Below are positions 1 to 10,257 of a stretch of 64,000 nucleotides of DNA, one piece after another. The translations under genes were made by a program, and so were the position numbers. Below the pieces are notes generated by a model. That model ran no database searches. It had not been told where the DNA came from and saw nothing but the letters and a program-made list of their open reading frames with translations. Position 1 is the first letter of the stretch, and each line of letters opens with the position of its first letter. The stretch covers positions 1-64,000 of the forward strand of contig JAHDFB010000010.1 in NCBI GenBank assembly GCA_020628475.1, read 5' to 3'. The stretch is from Saprospiraceae bacterium. GTDB lineage: Bacteria; Bacteroidota; Bacteroidia; Chitinophagales; Saprospiraceae.

Positions 1-1
1 T

Positions 2-268
2 CATGAAGCATTTAACAATCCATGGACACGAGTATATCTAGCTTATAAAAATCAGAATTGTGTATTTTATTTGCAAGCAGAAGGCAACACATTTAAACAT
101 GACAGAATCCTTATTAATGAAGAAATGAAGGTAATACTCATTTCAACGATCGATGAGCAACTTTACTATGATGAAAAACATATTATAACTGGAGAAAATA
201 ATACTTACTCGCTCTCTCCTTCCAAAAAGGATTACATCGAACTTTATACCAGCTTAAAAGAATTATAA
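2..268 (+). CDS. C-terminal end of an unknown protein (partial)
   Basis: The frame is open from base 2 without a stop until TAA at 266-268, so this is the 3' end of a gene that begins left of the window. A TTG at 71 could in principle start it, but the open frame upstream argues against that. The visible 88 residues are hydrophilic, end in a tyrosine-rich tail and show no motif I recognise. A good intrinsic terminator follows at 312-347. Product unknown. Confidence 0.55.
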   Translation, partial: HEAFNNPWTRVYLAYKNQNCVFYLQAEGNTFKHDRILINEEMKVILISTIDEQLYYDEKHIITGENNTYSLSPSKKDYIELYTSLKEL

Positions 269-311
269 CATCAAGAAAACTTAAGATAGTTTTTTATTCG
301 TAAATGGGAGT

Positions 312-347
312 GGCCTACTAAATTTCATTATTTAGTGGGCCTTTTTT
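312..347 (+). terminator. Rho-independent terminator
   Basis: A 12-bp stem (312-323 with 330-341, one G-U pair) with a six-base loop is followed by TTTTTT. It lies 43 nt after the stop of the partial gene and separates it from the adhesin gene. Confidence 0.85.
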
Positions 348-441
348 CTAGAATGATTTTGGCCTTATTTTACATTTTGCAATATAAATGCTAAATTTAC
401 TTATCGAGTTTGGGGCCCTCCTTTTTAATATTTGTTTGCAT

Positions 442-3400
442 ATGAAATATTATTTGCTACCATTACTATGTTTACTAGGCTCGATCGCTCCTTTCAATCT
501 AACTAGTCAAACCAAATCACAACAATCAAATCTAGACGAGTCCTGTTCAAGGATGGCTAAATCATCGGTTCAGCAATTGGCGAACTTAGTCATTGGGGAT
601 TTATATAGTTTAGAATTTTACCATAATGGTGATATTGGTAATACGCAGGACTTTTTTGATCCTCAAGATGTTGAGAAATCTTACATGGAAAATGGTTTGC
701 TATATTTCACTCCACTCAAAGAACGAATATCTTTCATTCATCCAGGATATAAATGTGATCAAAAAATAATCAACAATCACGAGTTCAATATCAAAAATAT
801 CACACAAGCAAATTCTGGATTTGTACCATTAACCCTTGTTGATGGAGATTCTCCGACTACTTTGGTTGAAACGGTTTTACTGGGAGATGTCTGTCTCGAT
901 GTAGAAAATGCAGTTGCTCCAGGTGGAACAGCAGCTTACGGACAGTTTTTTGATGGACAAAGCACAGTAGGTATAGAAACAGGTGTAATCCTTGCAACAG
1001 GGAGTATCTTTACCGCTACTGGGCCAAATAATGCTGCTGGTAGTAGTAGTTCAGTTGGTACTGCTGGCTTTGATCAAGACCTTTCTGATTTAAATGGAGC
1101 AACCAGTTTAAATGATGTAGCAATACTAGAATTTGACTTTGTTCCTGATCAAGATTCTATTTCATTTGACTACGTTTTTGCCTCAGAAGAATACTGTGAT
1201 TTCGTGGGAAGTGCCTTTAATGATGTTTTTGGATTTTTCCTAAGCGGACCTGGAATAAATGGCCCCTATAGTAATAATGCAGAAAATATAGCTCTTATTC
1301 CTGGTACTACTACACCAGTTTCTATCAATAATGTGAATTACACAACCAATGGTGAATTCTATAATACCAATGTAATTTATGAAGGTGTAGGCGGCGGATG
1401 CACTCAAGCAGAAATTGATGAACCAGACTTATATCAAAAAGACATCGAATACGATGGTTTTACTACAATACTTCAAGCAAAAGCTGCCGTTATTCCTTGT
1501 GAAACATACCATATTAAACTCGCCATCGCAGATGTTGGAGATGGAGCTTGGGACTCCGCTGTTTTCTTGGGTAAAAATTCATTTGTATCCGGAGATGCCG
1601 GAGTAGAAGTTACAACCGAAATAGGATATACTGATCCTGTTGATGAAGCCGCTGTTGAAGGCTGCTCTGGGGCCTATATCGCCTTTTGGAAAAATCTCTT
1701 TTTAGACGAGGTTGTGGTTTATTTAAACATAGATAATTCGAGTACCGCTACAGAAGGGGTAGATTATGCAGAATTACCGGACAGTTTCGTTTTAAATATA
1801 GGGCTAAACCGAGATACGCTTTGGTTGGATATTTTCGAAGATCTTCTTGAAGAAGGGATCGAAACCATCGATATTTCTCTTGGTGGTTTATGTGCATGTG
1901 CTGATCCAAATGTGACAATTAATCTAAAAGATCCGGATCCTTTATCCATCACACCTCTAGAAGATCAGGGATTTTGTGATCCTCAAAATGCAATATTCAC
2001 CGCAGATGTGACAGGTGGTAATGAGCCTTACACCTATGAATGGAGTAATGGAAGCATGGCAAATACAACATCTGTATTTGTAGATAATTCAGGGTTTTAC
2101 TACGTCACGGTATCCGATGATTGTACCCAAATTGCCTATGATACCGTATTCGTAGAAATATATCCTAATTATGAATTTTCAGAAGTAGTGGAAATATGTG
2201 AAGGTGAATTTTATTTCGTTGGAGGCGCGAACCAATCACTTCCAGGTGTCTATCAAGATAATTTCCCTACCATTCACGATTGTGACAGTATACGTAATAC
2301 GCAATTGATTGTTAAACCTAAGGCATATTATGATACCTTGATTTATTCTTGTGCCAATGAACCGGTCGTCATTGGTGGCCAAACGATTAATTTTCCGGGT
2401 GTGAGCGATGTCGTATTATCTGGACTAGCTGCAAATGGATGTGATAGTATAATAACTGTAGAAGTACAATGGTTAACTCCAGTATCATCTATTGCCGATC
2501 CGGACACCTTAAATTGTCTAACGGACTCTGTTCAACTATTAACCATCGTACCAAATGTAGGTCAAGGATTTGAGTTTATCTGGGAAGGTCCGAATGATTT
2601 CACTTCAAACGAAGAACACCCTTGGGTCACGGATCCTGGCGTTTATTCTCTGACTGTAACACAAACCGTAAACGGTGTTTTCTGTGAATCATTCTTTCCA
2701 TTTTCAAATGAAGTACCTATTGATACGCTGGCTCCAGATATAGAACCATTAGCAGATATTACGATTTCTTGTGGATTGACAGAAATAGAAATCGATCCAA
2801 ATATTCTTAATCAAGACGAAATCGTGTCTGCGGACTTTTTATGGACTGGACCAAACGCATTTATGAGCGAAAACGAAATCATTACGGTCAGCGATTCAGG
2901 AAGTTATGAATTATTGGTTACCAATATTTCAAGTGGTTGTACTGAAATGATATCAGTACATGTAAGTATCGATAATGTTGAACCTGAAATAACCAGTAGT
3001 GGAGGATTCTTAGGCTGTAATGCTGATTCTATCCAAATATTTTCGGATGTCAATCTCATCAACGGAAACTTCGCCTGGACGGGACCGAATGGCTATTCTG
3101 CTTCCGATCAAAATCCTTATGTTTATGAAAGTGGAACCTATTATGTAGCCTATCAAATTACGCCTGATTGTATCGCTTTTGATACAGTAGAAGTAGGTGT
3201 TGATAATACCGTTCCTGAGATTTCTGCTATCGGAGACACCATCATTTGTAATCAAGGAGATGGAACATTAATTGCCAGTTCATCCACCATTGGGGTAACT
3301 TATCTTTGGACAGGACCGAACGGATTCCAATCGGAACAGGCACAAATATCCGTGCTAGATGAAGGCGAATATACCGTCATAATCACCGGAACCAATGGCT

Positions 3401-6090
3401 GTGAAAGCCAAGAAACTGTTCAACTGACATTACTAGATATTATACCAGAAATTTCCGTTTTCGATGATAAGATCGATTGTGGTGAATTGGGCGTGAACCT
3501 CATGTCAGAAACATCTGGAAATGACTTAAGCTTTACATGGGAGGGGCCAAATGGCTTTATGTCTATGGAAGAATCTCCTCTAGTGAATGAACCTGGTGCA
3601 TATACCCTATTTGTAAGTAATGCAGAAGGCTGTACGAATTCCGCCAGCTTAACTATTGAAGCAGATACTTTGATTCCGGAAGTTTCTGTCAATGCTTCCA
3701 CGATTAATTGTTATAACTTAACACCGACCATTGATGTCTTTGATGTGGTGGAAGATTTGGATTATAGCTGGGAAGGGCCGAATAGTTTTACTGGAAATAC
3801 AGAAGATGTTGAGGTAAATACTCCAGGTACATATACGCTTACCATAACCAGTGCAGCCAATGGTTGCCAAAATGAATATTCGATACCAATATCCATTGAT
3901 ACCATTCATCCAATATTTTCATCATTCGGAGACACCCTAGATTGTAATGCAGGGACGGCATTATTAAGTTCGGATGTATCTGGGAGTGAATTTGACATAC
4001 GATGGTATGATGAAGATAATAACCTCGTCGGACTGAATGCCATAGAAACCGTTGGCTCAGAAGGTGTCTATACCATAATTGTTCAAAATGAAAACAACGG
4101 TTGCGAAACGTCTCAAGCTGTCGAAATTTTCAAGAATGAAGATGTGCCAGATTTGTCCGCAGCGGGTGATACGATCAATTGTCTAGCGACTAGTTTTTCG
4201 ATAAGTTCTAGTTCAAACACAGCTGGAGTTAGCTACGCTTGGGAAGGACCAAATAGTTTTGTTTCTGATTTAAATACGGTCGAAGTAACGGATCCTGGGA
4301 CTTACAATATTACCATTACTGCTCCAAATGGTTGTATAGCCATTGAATCTGTAGAAGTAATATTAGACAATGCAGAACCAGTCGTCATCTTGGAAAATGA
4401 CGAATTAAACTGCTATAATCCAGCACTTGATTTAAGCATAAATGCTACTGGTGATGGAAACATCTATCAATGGGAAGGTCCTAACGGATTTGAAAGTAAT
4501 GAAGAATCTCCGTCTATTCTTGAAGAAGGAATGTACTCCGTGACCGTAACATCTTCGAATGGTTGTTCTCAAATGGCATCCCTTTCTATAAGCCAAGATT
4601 TTACTGAACCTTCGATTGACCTTGGTTCGAGTAATGATTTAGATTGTAATTTCGAAGAATCGCTGATCTCTTTAATTACTACTGCCCCAGATGGTAGTAC
4701 ATTTAACTGGACTGGGCCGAATGCATATACTTCTGATCAACAAAATATTACCATTTCAGAACCGGGAACCTATGAAATCGTTATTACGGGTGTTAATGGA
4801 TGTGAAAATACGGATCAAATCACGATTTCTCAAGATATCGAACCTATCGCATTGAGTACAAATGATGATTTTATTGATTGTTACAACGACGTAAAACAGC
4901 TGGATATCAATTATTCTAGCAATGATATATTTGAAATCAATTGGACGGGACCTAATAATTTCAATTCTGTACAACTTAACCCACTCGTGGAAGAAGGTGG
5001 CACCTACATCGTGGAAGTAACGGGAAATAATGGTTGTACTTCGACCGCATCCATAGAAATTGAAAGCAGAATATACTATCCTGAAGCAGATTTGATTGGG
5101 GATGATTTGTCCTGTACGAATGAAGTCGTAGAATTATCTACTGATTTAAATTCAAATGACTTCAATTACGTCTGGGATGATAGTAATGATGTAAACATTT
5201 CGAATACTGAAATTGCTCAAGTAACAGATGCAGGTTACTATTTTATTACGATCACCGATCCATATAATGGATGTTCCTATATAGATTCGATTGAAGTCCT
5301 ACAACTTCCTGATTTGATCAGTTATGATTATAATATTGATAATCCTAATTGTATGATCAACTTTGGTACCATTAGTATTTCAAATATTCAAGGAGGAACA
5401 GGGCCATTTAGCTACTCCATAGATGGAGGAAACAATTTTAGTCAAAACACCATATTTGATCAATTGGATGGAGGAACGTACGAAATAGTTATTCAAGATG
5501 CTAATGGATGTGAATTAGAGAATAGTGTTGAAATTATTGCACTTGAACAATTTGAGATTAGTGCTCAAGATCAATATGTATTAGTTCTTGGAAATACGGA
5601 ACAATTTGAAGTCATGACTTCTATTCCAGAAGATGAAATTGATTCTATATATTGGACACCAGCAGATAACCTAAGCTGTTCAGATTGTTTAAACCCGATC
5701 GTAACCGCCATTACCGATCAAGTATATACGGTAACACTGATCGACAAAAATGGCTGTGAACTAGTCACAACAATCAATCTCCGTGTAGCTGAGAATCCAA
5801 TATATGTTCCTAATGTCTTTACACCAAATGGAGATGGGCAAAATGATTACTTCAGCATTTTTGGAAACTTCAATACAATTGAAAGAATCAATACCTTCCA
5901 GATCTATGATCGATGGGGAAATAATGTGTTCAGAACAGATGATGTTGACCCTAAAGTCGAAGAAATTAAGTGGGATGGAACATTCTCTAATCGCGCTGTA
6001 AAACAAGATGTATTTGCCTATTATATCAAATACACATCAATCGATGGTACCGAAAAAGTATTGATCGGAGATGTTTCCGTGATGAAATAA
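442..6090 (+). CDS. Giant secreted adhesin, choice-of-anchor L domain, Ig/PKD-like repeats, CHU_C (T9SS type B) tail
   Basis: A predicted cell-surface or secreted adhesin of about 1,880 residues. I prefer the ATG at 442 because it gives a normal signal peptide (MKYYLLPLLCLLGS...). An in-frame ATG at 388 adds 18 residues with an acidic residue and no positive n-region; a near -7 box just before 388 keeps it possible. Domains in order: choice-of-anchor L region (about 140-380, with FASEEYCDFVG), a Calx-beta-like stretch (about 385-500), PKD-like modules, then about twelve roughly 80-residue Ig-like repeats (about 680-1620) marked by W-(E/T)-G-P-N and P-G-T-Y with a paired Cys. A SprB-like repeat follows (about 1630-1700), then a CHU_C/gliding-motility-associated C-terminal domain (VPNVFTPNGDGQND near 1790). 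The tail predicts export by T9SS. The ligand is unknown. Confidence 0.88.
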   Translation: MKYYLLPLLCLLGSIAPFNLTSQTKSQQSNLDESCSRMAKSSVQQLANLVIGDLYSLEFYHNGDIGNTQDFFDPQDVEKSYMENGLLYFTPLKERISFIHPGYKCDQKIINNHEFNIKNITQANSGFVPLTLVDGDSPTTLVETVLLGDVCLDVENAVAPGGTAAYGQFFDGQSTVGIETGVILATGSIFTATGPNNAAGSSSSVGTAGFDQDLSDLNGATSLNDVAILEFDFVPDQDSISFDYVFASEEYCDFVGSAFNDVFGFFLSGPGINGPYSNNAENIALIPGTTTPVSINNVNYTTNGEFYNTNVIYEGVGGGCTQAEIDEPDLYQKDIEYDGFTTILQAKAAVIPCETYHIKLAIADVGDGAWDSAVFLGKNSFVSGDAGVEVTTEIGYTDPVDEAAVEGCSGAYIAFWKNLFLDEVVVYLNIDNSSTATEGVDYAELPDSFVLNIGLNRDTLWLDIFEDLLEEGIETIDISLGGLCACADPNVTINLKDPDPLSITPLEDQGFCDPQNAIFTADVTGGNEPYTYEWSNGSMANTTSVFVDNSGFYYVTVSDDCTQIAYDTVFVEIYPNYEFSEVVEICEGEFYFVGGANQSLPGVYQDNFPTIHDCDSIRNTQLIVKPKAYYDTLIYSCANEPVVIGGQTINFPGVSDVVLSGLAANGCDSIITVEVQWLTPVSSIADPDTLNCLTDSVQLLTIVPNVGQGFEFIWEGPNDFTSNEEHPWVTDPGVYSLTVTQTVNGVFCESFFPFSNEVPIDTLAPDIEPLADITISCGLTEIEIDPNILNQDEIVSADFLWTGPNAFMSENEIITVSDSGSYELLVTNISSGCTEMISVHVSIDNVEPEITSSGGFLGCNADSIQIFSDVNLINGNFAWTGPNGYSASDQNPYVYESGTYYVAYQITPDCIAFDTVEVGVDNTVPEISAIGDTIICNQGDGTLIASSSTIGVTYLWTGPNGFQSEQAQISVLDEGEYTVIITGTNGCESQETVQLTLLDIIPEISVFDDKIDCGELGVNLMSETSGNDLSFTWEGPNGFMSMEESPLVNEPGAYTLFVSNAEGCTNSASLTIEADTLIPEVSVNASTINCYNLTPTIDVFDVVEDLDYSWEGPNSFTGNTEDVEVNTPGTYTLTITSAANGCQNEYSIPISIDTIHPIFSSFGDTLDCNAGTALLSSDVSGSEFDIRWYDEDNNLVGLNAIETVGSEGVYTIIVQNENNGCETSQAVEIFKNEDVPDLSAAGDTINCLATSFSISSSSNTAGVSYAWEGPNSFVSDLNTVEVTDPGTYNITITAPNGCIAIESVEVILDNAEPVVILENDELNCYNPALDLSINATGDGNIYQWEGPNGFESNEESPSILEEGMYSVTVTSSNGCSQMASLSISQDFTEPSIDLGSSNDLDCNFEESLISLITTAPDGSTFNWTGPNAYTSDQQNITISEPGTYEIVITGVNGCENTDQITISQDIEPIALSTNDDFIDCYNDVKQLDINYSSNDIFEINWTGPNNFNSVQLNPLVEEGGTYIVEVTGNNGCTSTASIEIESRIYYPEADLIGDDLSCTNEVVELSTDLNSNDFNYVWDDSNDVNISNTEIAQVTDAGYYFITITDPYNGCSYIDSIEVLQLPDLISYDYNIDNPNCMINFGTISISNIQGGTGPFSYSIDGGNNFSQNTIFDQLDGGTYEIVIQDANGCELENSVEIIALEQFEISAQDQYVLVLGNTEQFEVMTSIPEDEIDSIYWTPADNLSCSDCLNPIVTAITDQVYTVTLIDKNGCELVTTINLRVAENPIYVPNVFTPNGDGQNDYFSIFGNFNTIERINTFQIYDRWGNNVFRTDDVDPKVEEIKWDGTFSNRAVKQDVFAYYIKYTSIDGTEKVLIGDVSVMK

Positions 6091-6130
6091 AACAAAAAAG
6101 GTTTCTTTAAATTAAGAAGCCTTTTTTGTT
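6091..6130. terminator. Bidirectional terminator
   Basis: An imperfect inverted repeat (aaaaaaggtttctt against aagaagcctttttt) directly follows the adhesin stop. It has an A-run on the left and a T-run on the right, so it can serve both the rightward adhesin gene and the leftward nitrilase gene. Confidence 0.8.
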
Positions 6131-6138
6131 GTTCGTAA

Positions 6139-7095
6139 TCATTTATCAACAATGTTAATCGTCGATTGACGTTTTCTATTGATATGCAACTGTGTAACAT
6201 CTGGCCGGGAGTAATGGCCCACTGGGTCAAAATTATGTCGTTCTTTTCGCACCAAATTATAATCTAAATCTTTGATATACAGTCCCTCCTCTCCTATTTG
6301 AGGCTCTAACACCCATTCTCCTTTAGGATCAGAAATACAGCTAGCACCATTGGCCATCATCTCCGAAGCCGTATTAACCAAGGTCTCATAATGTAAAATA
6401 TTCTTTGGGATATCATCTTTTCTCATCAGGCCTGAAACCGAAATTACATATGAACGTGACTCTTTAGCAATAAATCGTGTTATATCTAGGGTATTGTGAT
6501 CTCCGCCGGGCCAAATTGCCACATGTAAATCTTCTCCCATACCATATAAAGCCGCTCTTGGTAAAGGCATCCAATTTTCCCAACAGTTCAACGCTCCTAA
6601 GGTAAATGACTTAATTGGAAAAACTCGTAAACCATGTCCATCCCCAGGAGACCAAGACAACCGTTCTTCGTATGTCGGCATAAGTTTTCGATGCACATTC
6701 AAAATTTTTCCTGTATCGTCGATATACACTAAAGAACAATACACACTATGGCCTCCACGGTCTGCAGCTTTTTCAATAGTTCCAAGCACAAGTCTAATTT
6801 GACTTTGGGCGCAAGCCCTACAAATATCATCCAAGTCCCCTGCTCCAATATCAACTGCTTCACGCAAATACAAAGCATGCATTTCTTTTTGAAAAGATGA
6901 TTCAAATTTAGCTCCATCCGTGCGTTCAATCCAGAATGGATATCCTGGTAATAAAGCTTCTCCAAATGTCACCAAATCACAATTTTCCTTTCCAGCCTGT
7001 TGTATATATTGTATTATTTTATCGATTGTTTTACTTTTATCCAACCAGATAGGAGCTATTTGAGCCAAACCTACGCGCAATAAATCCTTATTCAT
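6139..7095 (-). CDS. Nitrilase (carbon-nitrogen hydrolase superfamily)
   Basis: A cytosolic nitrilase-branch enzyme, expected to hydrolyse a nitrile to a carboxylate and ammonia. The Glu-Lys-Cys triad is visible: E46 in TFGEALLPGYPFW, K137 in HRKLMPTYEER and C171 in LNCWENWMP. The CWEN signature is typical of true nitrilases rather than amidases. The start at 7095 gives 318 residues beginning MNKDLLRVGLAQ, where the family's first beta strand begins. An upstream ATG at 7149 would add 18 residues and overlap fdhD. It is divergent from fdhD with 16 nt between start codons, so promoters must overlap the opposing gene. Substrate cannot be deduced; aliphatic, aryl and cyanide-type nitrilases are all possible. 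Confidence 0.9.
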   Translation of the reverse strand: MNKDLLRVGLAQIAPIWLDKSKTIDKIIQYIQQAGKENCDLVTFGEALLPGYPFWIERTDGAKFESSFQKEMHALYLREAVDIGAGDLDDICRACAQSQIRLVLGTIEKAADRGGHSVYCSLVYIDDTGKILNVHRKLMPTYEERLSWSPGDGHGLRVFPIKSFTLGALNCWENWMPLPRAALYGMGEDLHVAIWPGGDHNTLDITRFIAKESRSYVISVSGLMRKDDIPKNILHYETLVNTASEMMANGASCISDPKGEWVLEPQIGEEGLYIKDLDYNLVRKERHNFDPVGHYSRPDVTQLHINRKRQSTINIVDK

Positions 7096-7111
7096 TTTAT
7101 TTCTTTTATTT

Positions 7112-7972
7112 ATGAAGGTAACAGATAATTCAAAAAATGCTCTACCCAAGACACAGAATGTTTTGTCTTATCCCATTCAAAAGTATACAAAAAGGAATGA
7201 TGAAGAAATAATAGATACCATAGAAGATCACATCTGTCATGAAGGGGTTTTAGAATTTCGGGTAAAAAAGCAACATGATATTCAATACACCAGTATTGCT
7301 ATTACGATGCGGACAAAAGGGAATGATCTGAATCTTGCTCTTGGATTTTTGTATACCGAAGGGATTATTGAATCTTATGAAGATGTACATAAGCATCAAT
7401 TCCGATCAGAGGATATTCTTGCGATCGAACTTAAAAACCATGTCCATTTTGATCTCAAAAGTGCTACAAGAAATATATTTACATCTTCCAGCTGCGGTAT
7501 CTGTTCGAAAGCGAATAAATCGGCTCTTCAATATGATAGTCCGTATTTACCTTGGACATCCAAAGTGACCTTTAATGCTCAGATCATTTATGGTATCGCC
7601 CAAGTATTTTACCATTCAGAATCAATCTTTACAAAAACAGGAGGCAATCATGCCGCTGCCTTAATACGTCAAGACGGTCAATTGATTGATCTCGTTGAAG
7701 ACGTCGGACGGCATAATGCGCTGGATAAACTTATCGGGCAAGCCCTGCAAAAATCTTCGCTTCCTTGGGCAGATAAGGCCATTGTACTGAGTGGTCGTAT
7801 TAGTTTTGAATTGGTGCAAAAAGCAACGATGACCGGAATACCTTTGATTATTGCCCTTGGAGCTCCTTCTAGTTTAGCTATTGAAGAGGCTTACGCCCAA
7901 AATATATGTCTTATAGGTTTTGCTAAAGATCAATCATTTAATGTATATTCATCCTTTGAAAGAATCCAATAA
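7112..7972 (+). CDS. fdhD: FdhD, formate dehydrogenase sulfurtransferase
   Basis: FdhD transfers sulfur from a cysteine desulfurase to the molybdenum bis-MGD cofactor before it is inserted into formate-dehydrogenase-type enzymes. The redox pair Cys128/Cys131 lies in SSSCGICSKA. The family blocks TGGNHAAAL, EDVGRHNALDKLIG and VLSGRISFELVQKA are all present. Length (286 aa) is normal. The stop is followed after 2 nt by the start of the molybdopterin oxidoreductase gene, so the two are almost certainly co-transcribed and FdhD probably matures that enzyme. Confidence 0.96.
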   Translation: MKVTDNSKNALPKTQNVLSYPIQKYTKRNDEEIIDTIEDHICHEGVLEFRVKKQHDIQYTSIAITMRTKGNDLNLALGFLYTEGIIESYEDVHKHQFRSEDILAIELKNHVHFDLKSATRNIFTSSSCGICSKANKSALQYDSPYLPWTSKVTFNAQIIYGIAQVFYHSESIFTKTGGNHAAALIRQDGQLIDLVEDVGRHNALDKLIGQALQKSSLPWADKAIVLSGRISFELVQKATMTGIPLIIALGAPSSLAIEEAYAQNICLIGFAKDQSFNVYSSFERIQ

Positions 7973-7974
7973 AA

Positions 7975-10257
7975 ATGTCGAAAAACAATACGCACAGAGC
8001 GCCCCAATCTAGCCAAGAAACGAAGGTATCCGCACCGAAGAAAAAGGCCGTTGGACTCGAGGCTGTTCAAAAATCAATACAACAAATGGGCCGGTATATG
8101 GATATGCCCAAAGCGCTAAAGGCTTCTTTAAAGATGAACCAAAAAGGTGGATTTGACTGTCCTGGTTGTGCATGGCCTGACCCGGAAGATGAGCGTTCCA
8201 GTATTGGTGAATATTGTGAAAATGGTATCAAGGCATTGGTGGAAGAGGCCACCAAGAATCGAGCAAACCCTTCTTTTTTCGAGAAACATTCCGTTCAAGA
8301 CTTGGCTGCGCTTTCGGATTTTGAATTAGGTAAGAGTGGACGAATTACGCATCCTATGTATTTGGCAAAAGGAGCTAGTCATTATCGACCAATAGAATGG
8401 AAGCAGGCTTATGCCTTAATTAATCAACATCTAAAATCCTGCGACTCGCCAGATGAGGCTGTTTTCTACACTTCGGGTCGAACAAGTAACGAGGCGGCTT
8501 TTTTGTATGGTGCGTTTGTTAGAGCATTTGGGACAAACAATCTGCCAGATTGCTCCAATATGTGTCATGAATCCAGCGGATCGGCCCTTTCAAATACAGT
8601 AGGTATAGGAAAAGGATCGGTAAAATTGGAAGATTTACATCAAGCAGATTTGATTATTATTTTAGGGCAAAACCCCGGCACAAATCATCCTCGTATGTTG
8701 AATGCCCTAGAAAAAAATAAAATGAATGGTGGTAAAATTGTGGTCGTTAATCCCTTAAAAGAAGCAGGTTTAATGCATTACACCAATCCTCAAAAGCCAT
8801 TTAAAATTTTGAGTGGAGGCGTTTCATTGGCGGATGAATATGTTCAGGTCAAGGTTAATGGAGATATGGGATTTTTGAAAGCGATCCTGTATAAATTGCA
8901 TCAGCTCGAAAAGAAAGGAGAAGATATCTATGATAAGGATTTTATAAAAGAATATACAGAAGGATTTGAAGCCTACTCCGATCAAATCGGCCAAATCGAT
9001 TATGAGAAATGCTTGATCGAATCTGGCATCACCGATGAACAGATAGATCGTGTCGTTCATCTCATTCAACAAAATAAAAAAATCATCGCATGTTGGGCAA
9101 TGGGATTGACCCAACATAAAAATGGAGTCGCAACCATACAAGAAGTCGTTAATTTATTGTTACTCAAAGGAAGCATTGGAAAACCAGGTGCAGGAACCTG
9201 TCCAGTCAGAGGACACAGCAATGTACAAGGTGATCGTACAATGGGGATATGGGAAAAAATGCCAGAAGCTTATCACCAGCGACTGTCTAAAGCATTCAAT
9301 ATAGACTCTCCAAGACACCATGGTTACGATACGGTAGAATCCATAAAAGCAATGTACGAAAACAAAGTAAAGGTCTTTTTTGCTATGGGCGGAAACTTTC
9401 TATCTGCTGCACCTGATACCGATATTACGGCACAAGGACTACAAAATTGTGATTTAACTGTACATGTATCCACGAAACCGAATCGTTCTCATCTGGTACA
9501 TGGAAGTGAAGCACTAATCCTTCCGTGTAGAGGAAGAACGGAGATTGATGAGCAAAAAAGTGGTTATCAATTTGTAAGCGTCGAAAATAGTATGGGACAG
9601 GTTCATAGTTCCAAAGGAGTATTACCTCCAATATCAGAACATCTTAAAAGTGAAATCAACATCGTATGCGAAATGGCCGACGAGGTATTGGGAACATCGG
9701 ATATGGATTGGCTACAATTTGGGGATGATTATGATAAGATCCGTGATAAAATAGAAGAAGTGATTCCTGGATTTGATCAATACAATCAAAGAATAAGAAC
9801 GGACACTGGATTCTATCTTCCTAACCCTGCACGTGATCGATCTTTCACCAAAACAGGTAAAGCTAAGTTTACGGTGAATGCATTGACCGATAATCAATTA
9901 GAAAGTCATCAATATACTTTAATGACTTTAAGATCGCACGATCAGTATAATACAACTATTTATGGATTGGATGATCGATATCGCGGCATTAAAAATGGTC
10001 GTAAAATCATATTCATGAATATGTCAGATATGCAAAAACAGGGTTTAGGTGAACTAGATTTGGTACATGTACACAGTTATTTCCAAGGCGAAAAACGATC
10101 GATTTACTCCTTCAAAGTCGTACCATATGATATTCCTTCGGGATGTTTAGCCGCGTATTTTCCAGAAGCGAATCCTTTGGTTGCCATCAACAATGTAGCA
10201 GATATTAGCAATACACCTGCCAGTAAGCGAATTATTGTAGAAATTGAAAAAATCTAA
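7975..10257 (+). CDS. FdhF/YdeP-family molybdopterin oxidoreductase (formate dehydrogenase-like)
   Basis: A cytosolic 760-residue molybdenum bis-MGD oxidoreductase of the FdhF/YdeP type. The N-terminus has a basic, low-complexity leader of about 45 residues, then the short cysteine motif DCPGCAWPDPE (C62, C65) that replaces the usual four-Cys Fe-S signature in this subfamily. Cys193 and Cys197 lie in DCSNMCHESSG, the region of the metal-ligand residue; it reads Cys, not selenocysteine. Cofactor-binding blocks follow (LIIILGQNPGTNHPR, GTCPVRGHSNVQGDR) and a C-terminal dinucleotide-binding domain. It follows fdhD by 2 nt. Members of this family are often annotated as formate dehydrogenase alpha subunit, but formate as substrate is unproven. 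The stop abuts the stop of the convergent small gene. Confidence 0.88.
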   Translation: MSKNNTHRAPQSSQETKVSAPKKKAVGLEAVQKSIQQMGRYMDMPKALKASLKMNQKGGFDCPGCAWPDPEDERSSIGEYCENGIKALVEEATKNRANPSFFEKHSVQDLAALSDFELGKSGRITHPMYLAKGASHYRPIEWKQAYALINQHLKSCDSPDEAVFYTSGRTSNEAAFLYGAFVRAFGTNNLPDCSNMCHESSGSALSNTVGIGKGSVKLEDLHQADLIIILGQNPGTNHPRMLNALEKNKMNGGKIVVVNPLKEAGLMHYTNPQKPFKILSGGVSLADEYVQVKVNGDMGFLKAILYKLHQLEKKGEDIYDKDFIKEYTEGFEAYSDQIGQIDYEKCLIESGITDEQIDRVVHLIQQNKKIIACWAMGLTQHKNGVATIQEVVNLLLLKGSIGKPGAGTCPVRGHSNVQGDRTMGIWEKMPEAYHQRLSKAFNIDSPRHHGYDTVESIKAMYENKVKVFFAMGGNFLSAAPDTDITAQGLQNCDLTVHVSTKPNRSHLVHGSEALILPCRGRTEIDEQKSGYQFVSVENSMGQVHSSKGVLPPISEHLKSEINIVCEMADEVLGTSDMDWLQFGDDYDKIRDKIEEVIPGFDQYNQRIRTDTGFYLPNPARDRSFTKTGKAKFTVNALTDNQLESHQYTLMTLRSHDQYNTTIYGLDDRYRGIKNGRKIIFMNMSDMQKQGLGELDLVHVHSYFQGEKRSIYSFKVVPYDIPSGCLAAYFPEANPLVAINNVADISNTPASKRIIVEIEKI

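Noticed and set aside
3420-3701. Antisense frame in the adhesin gene
   Set aside because: Shadow of a coding repeat; no start context or family match.
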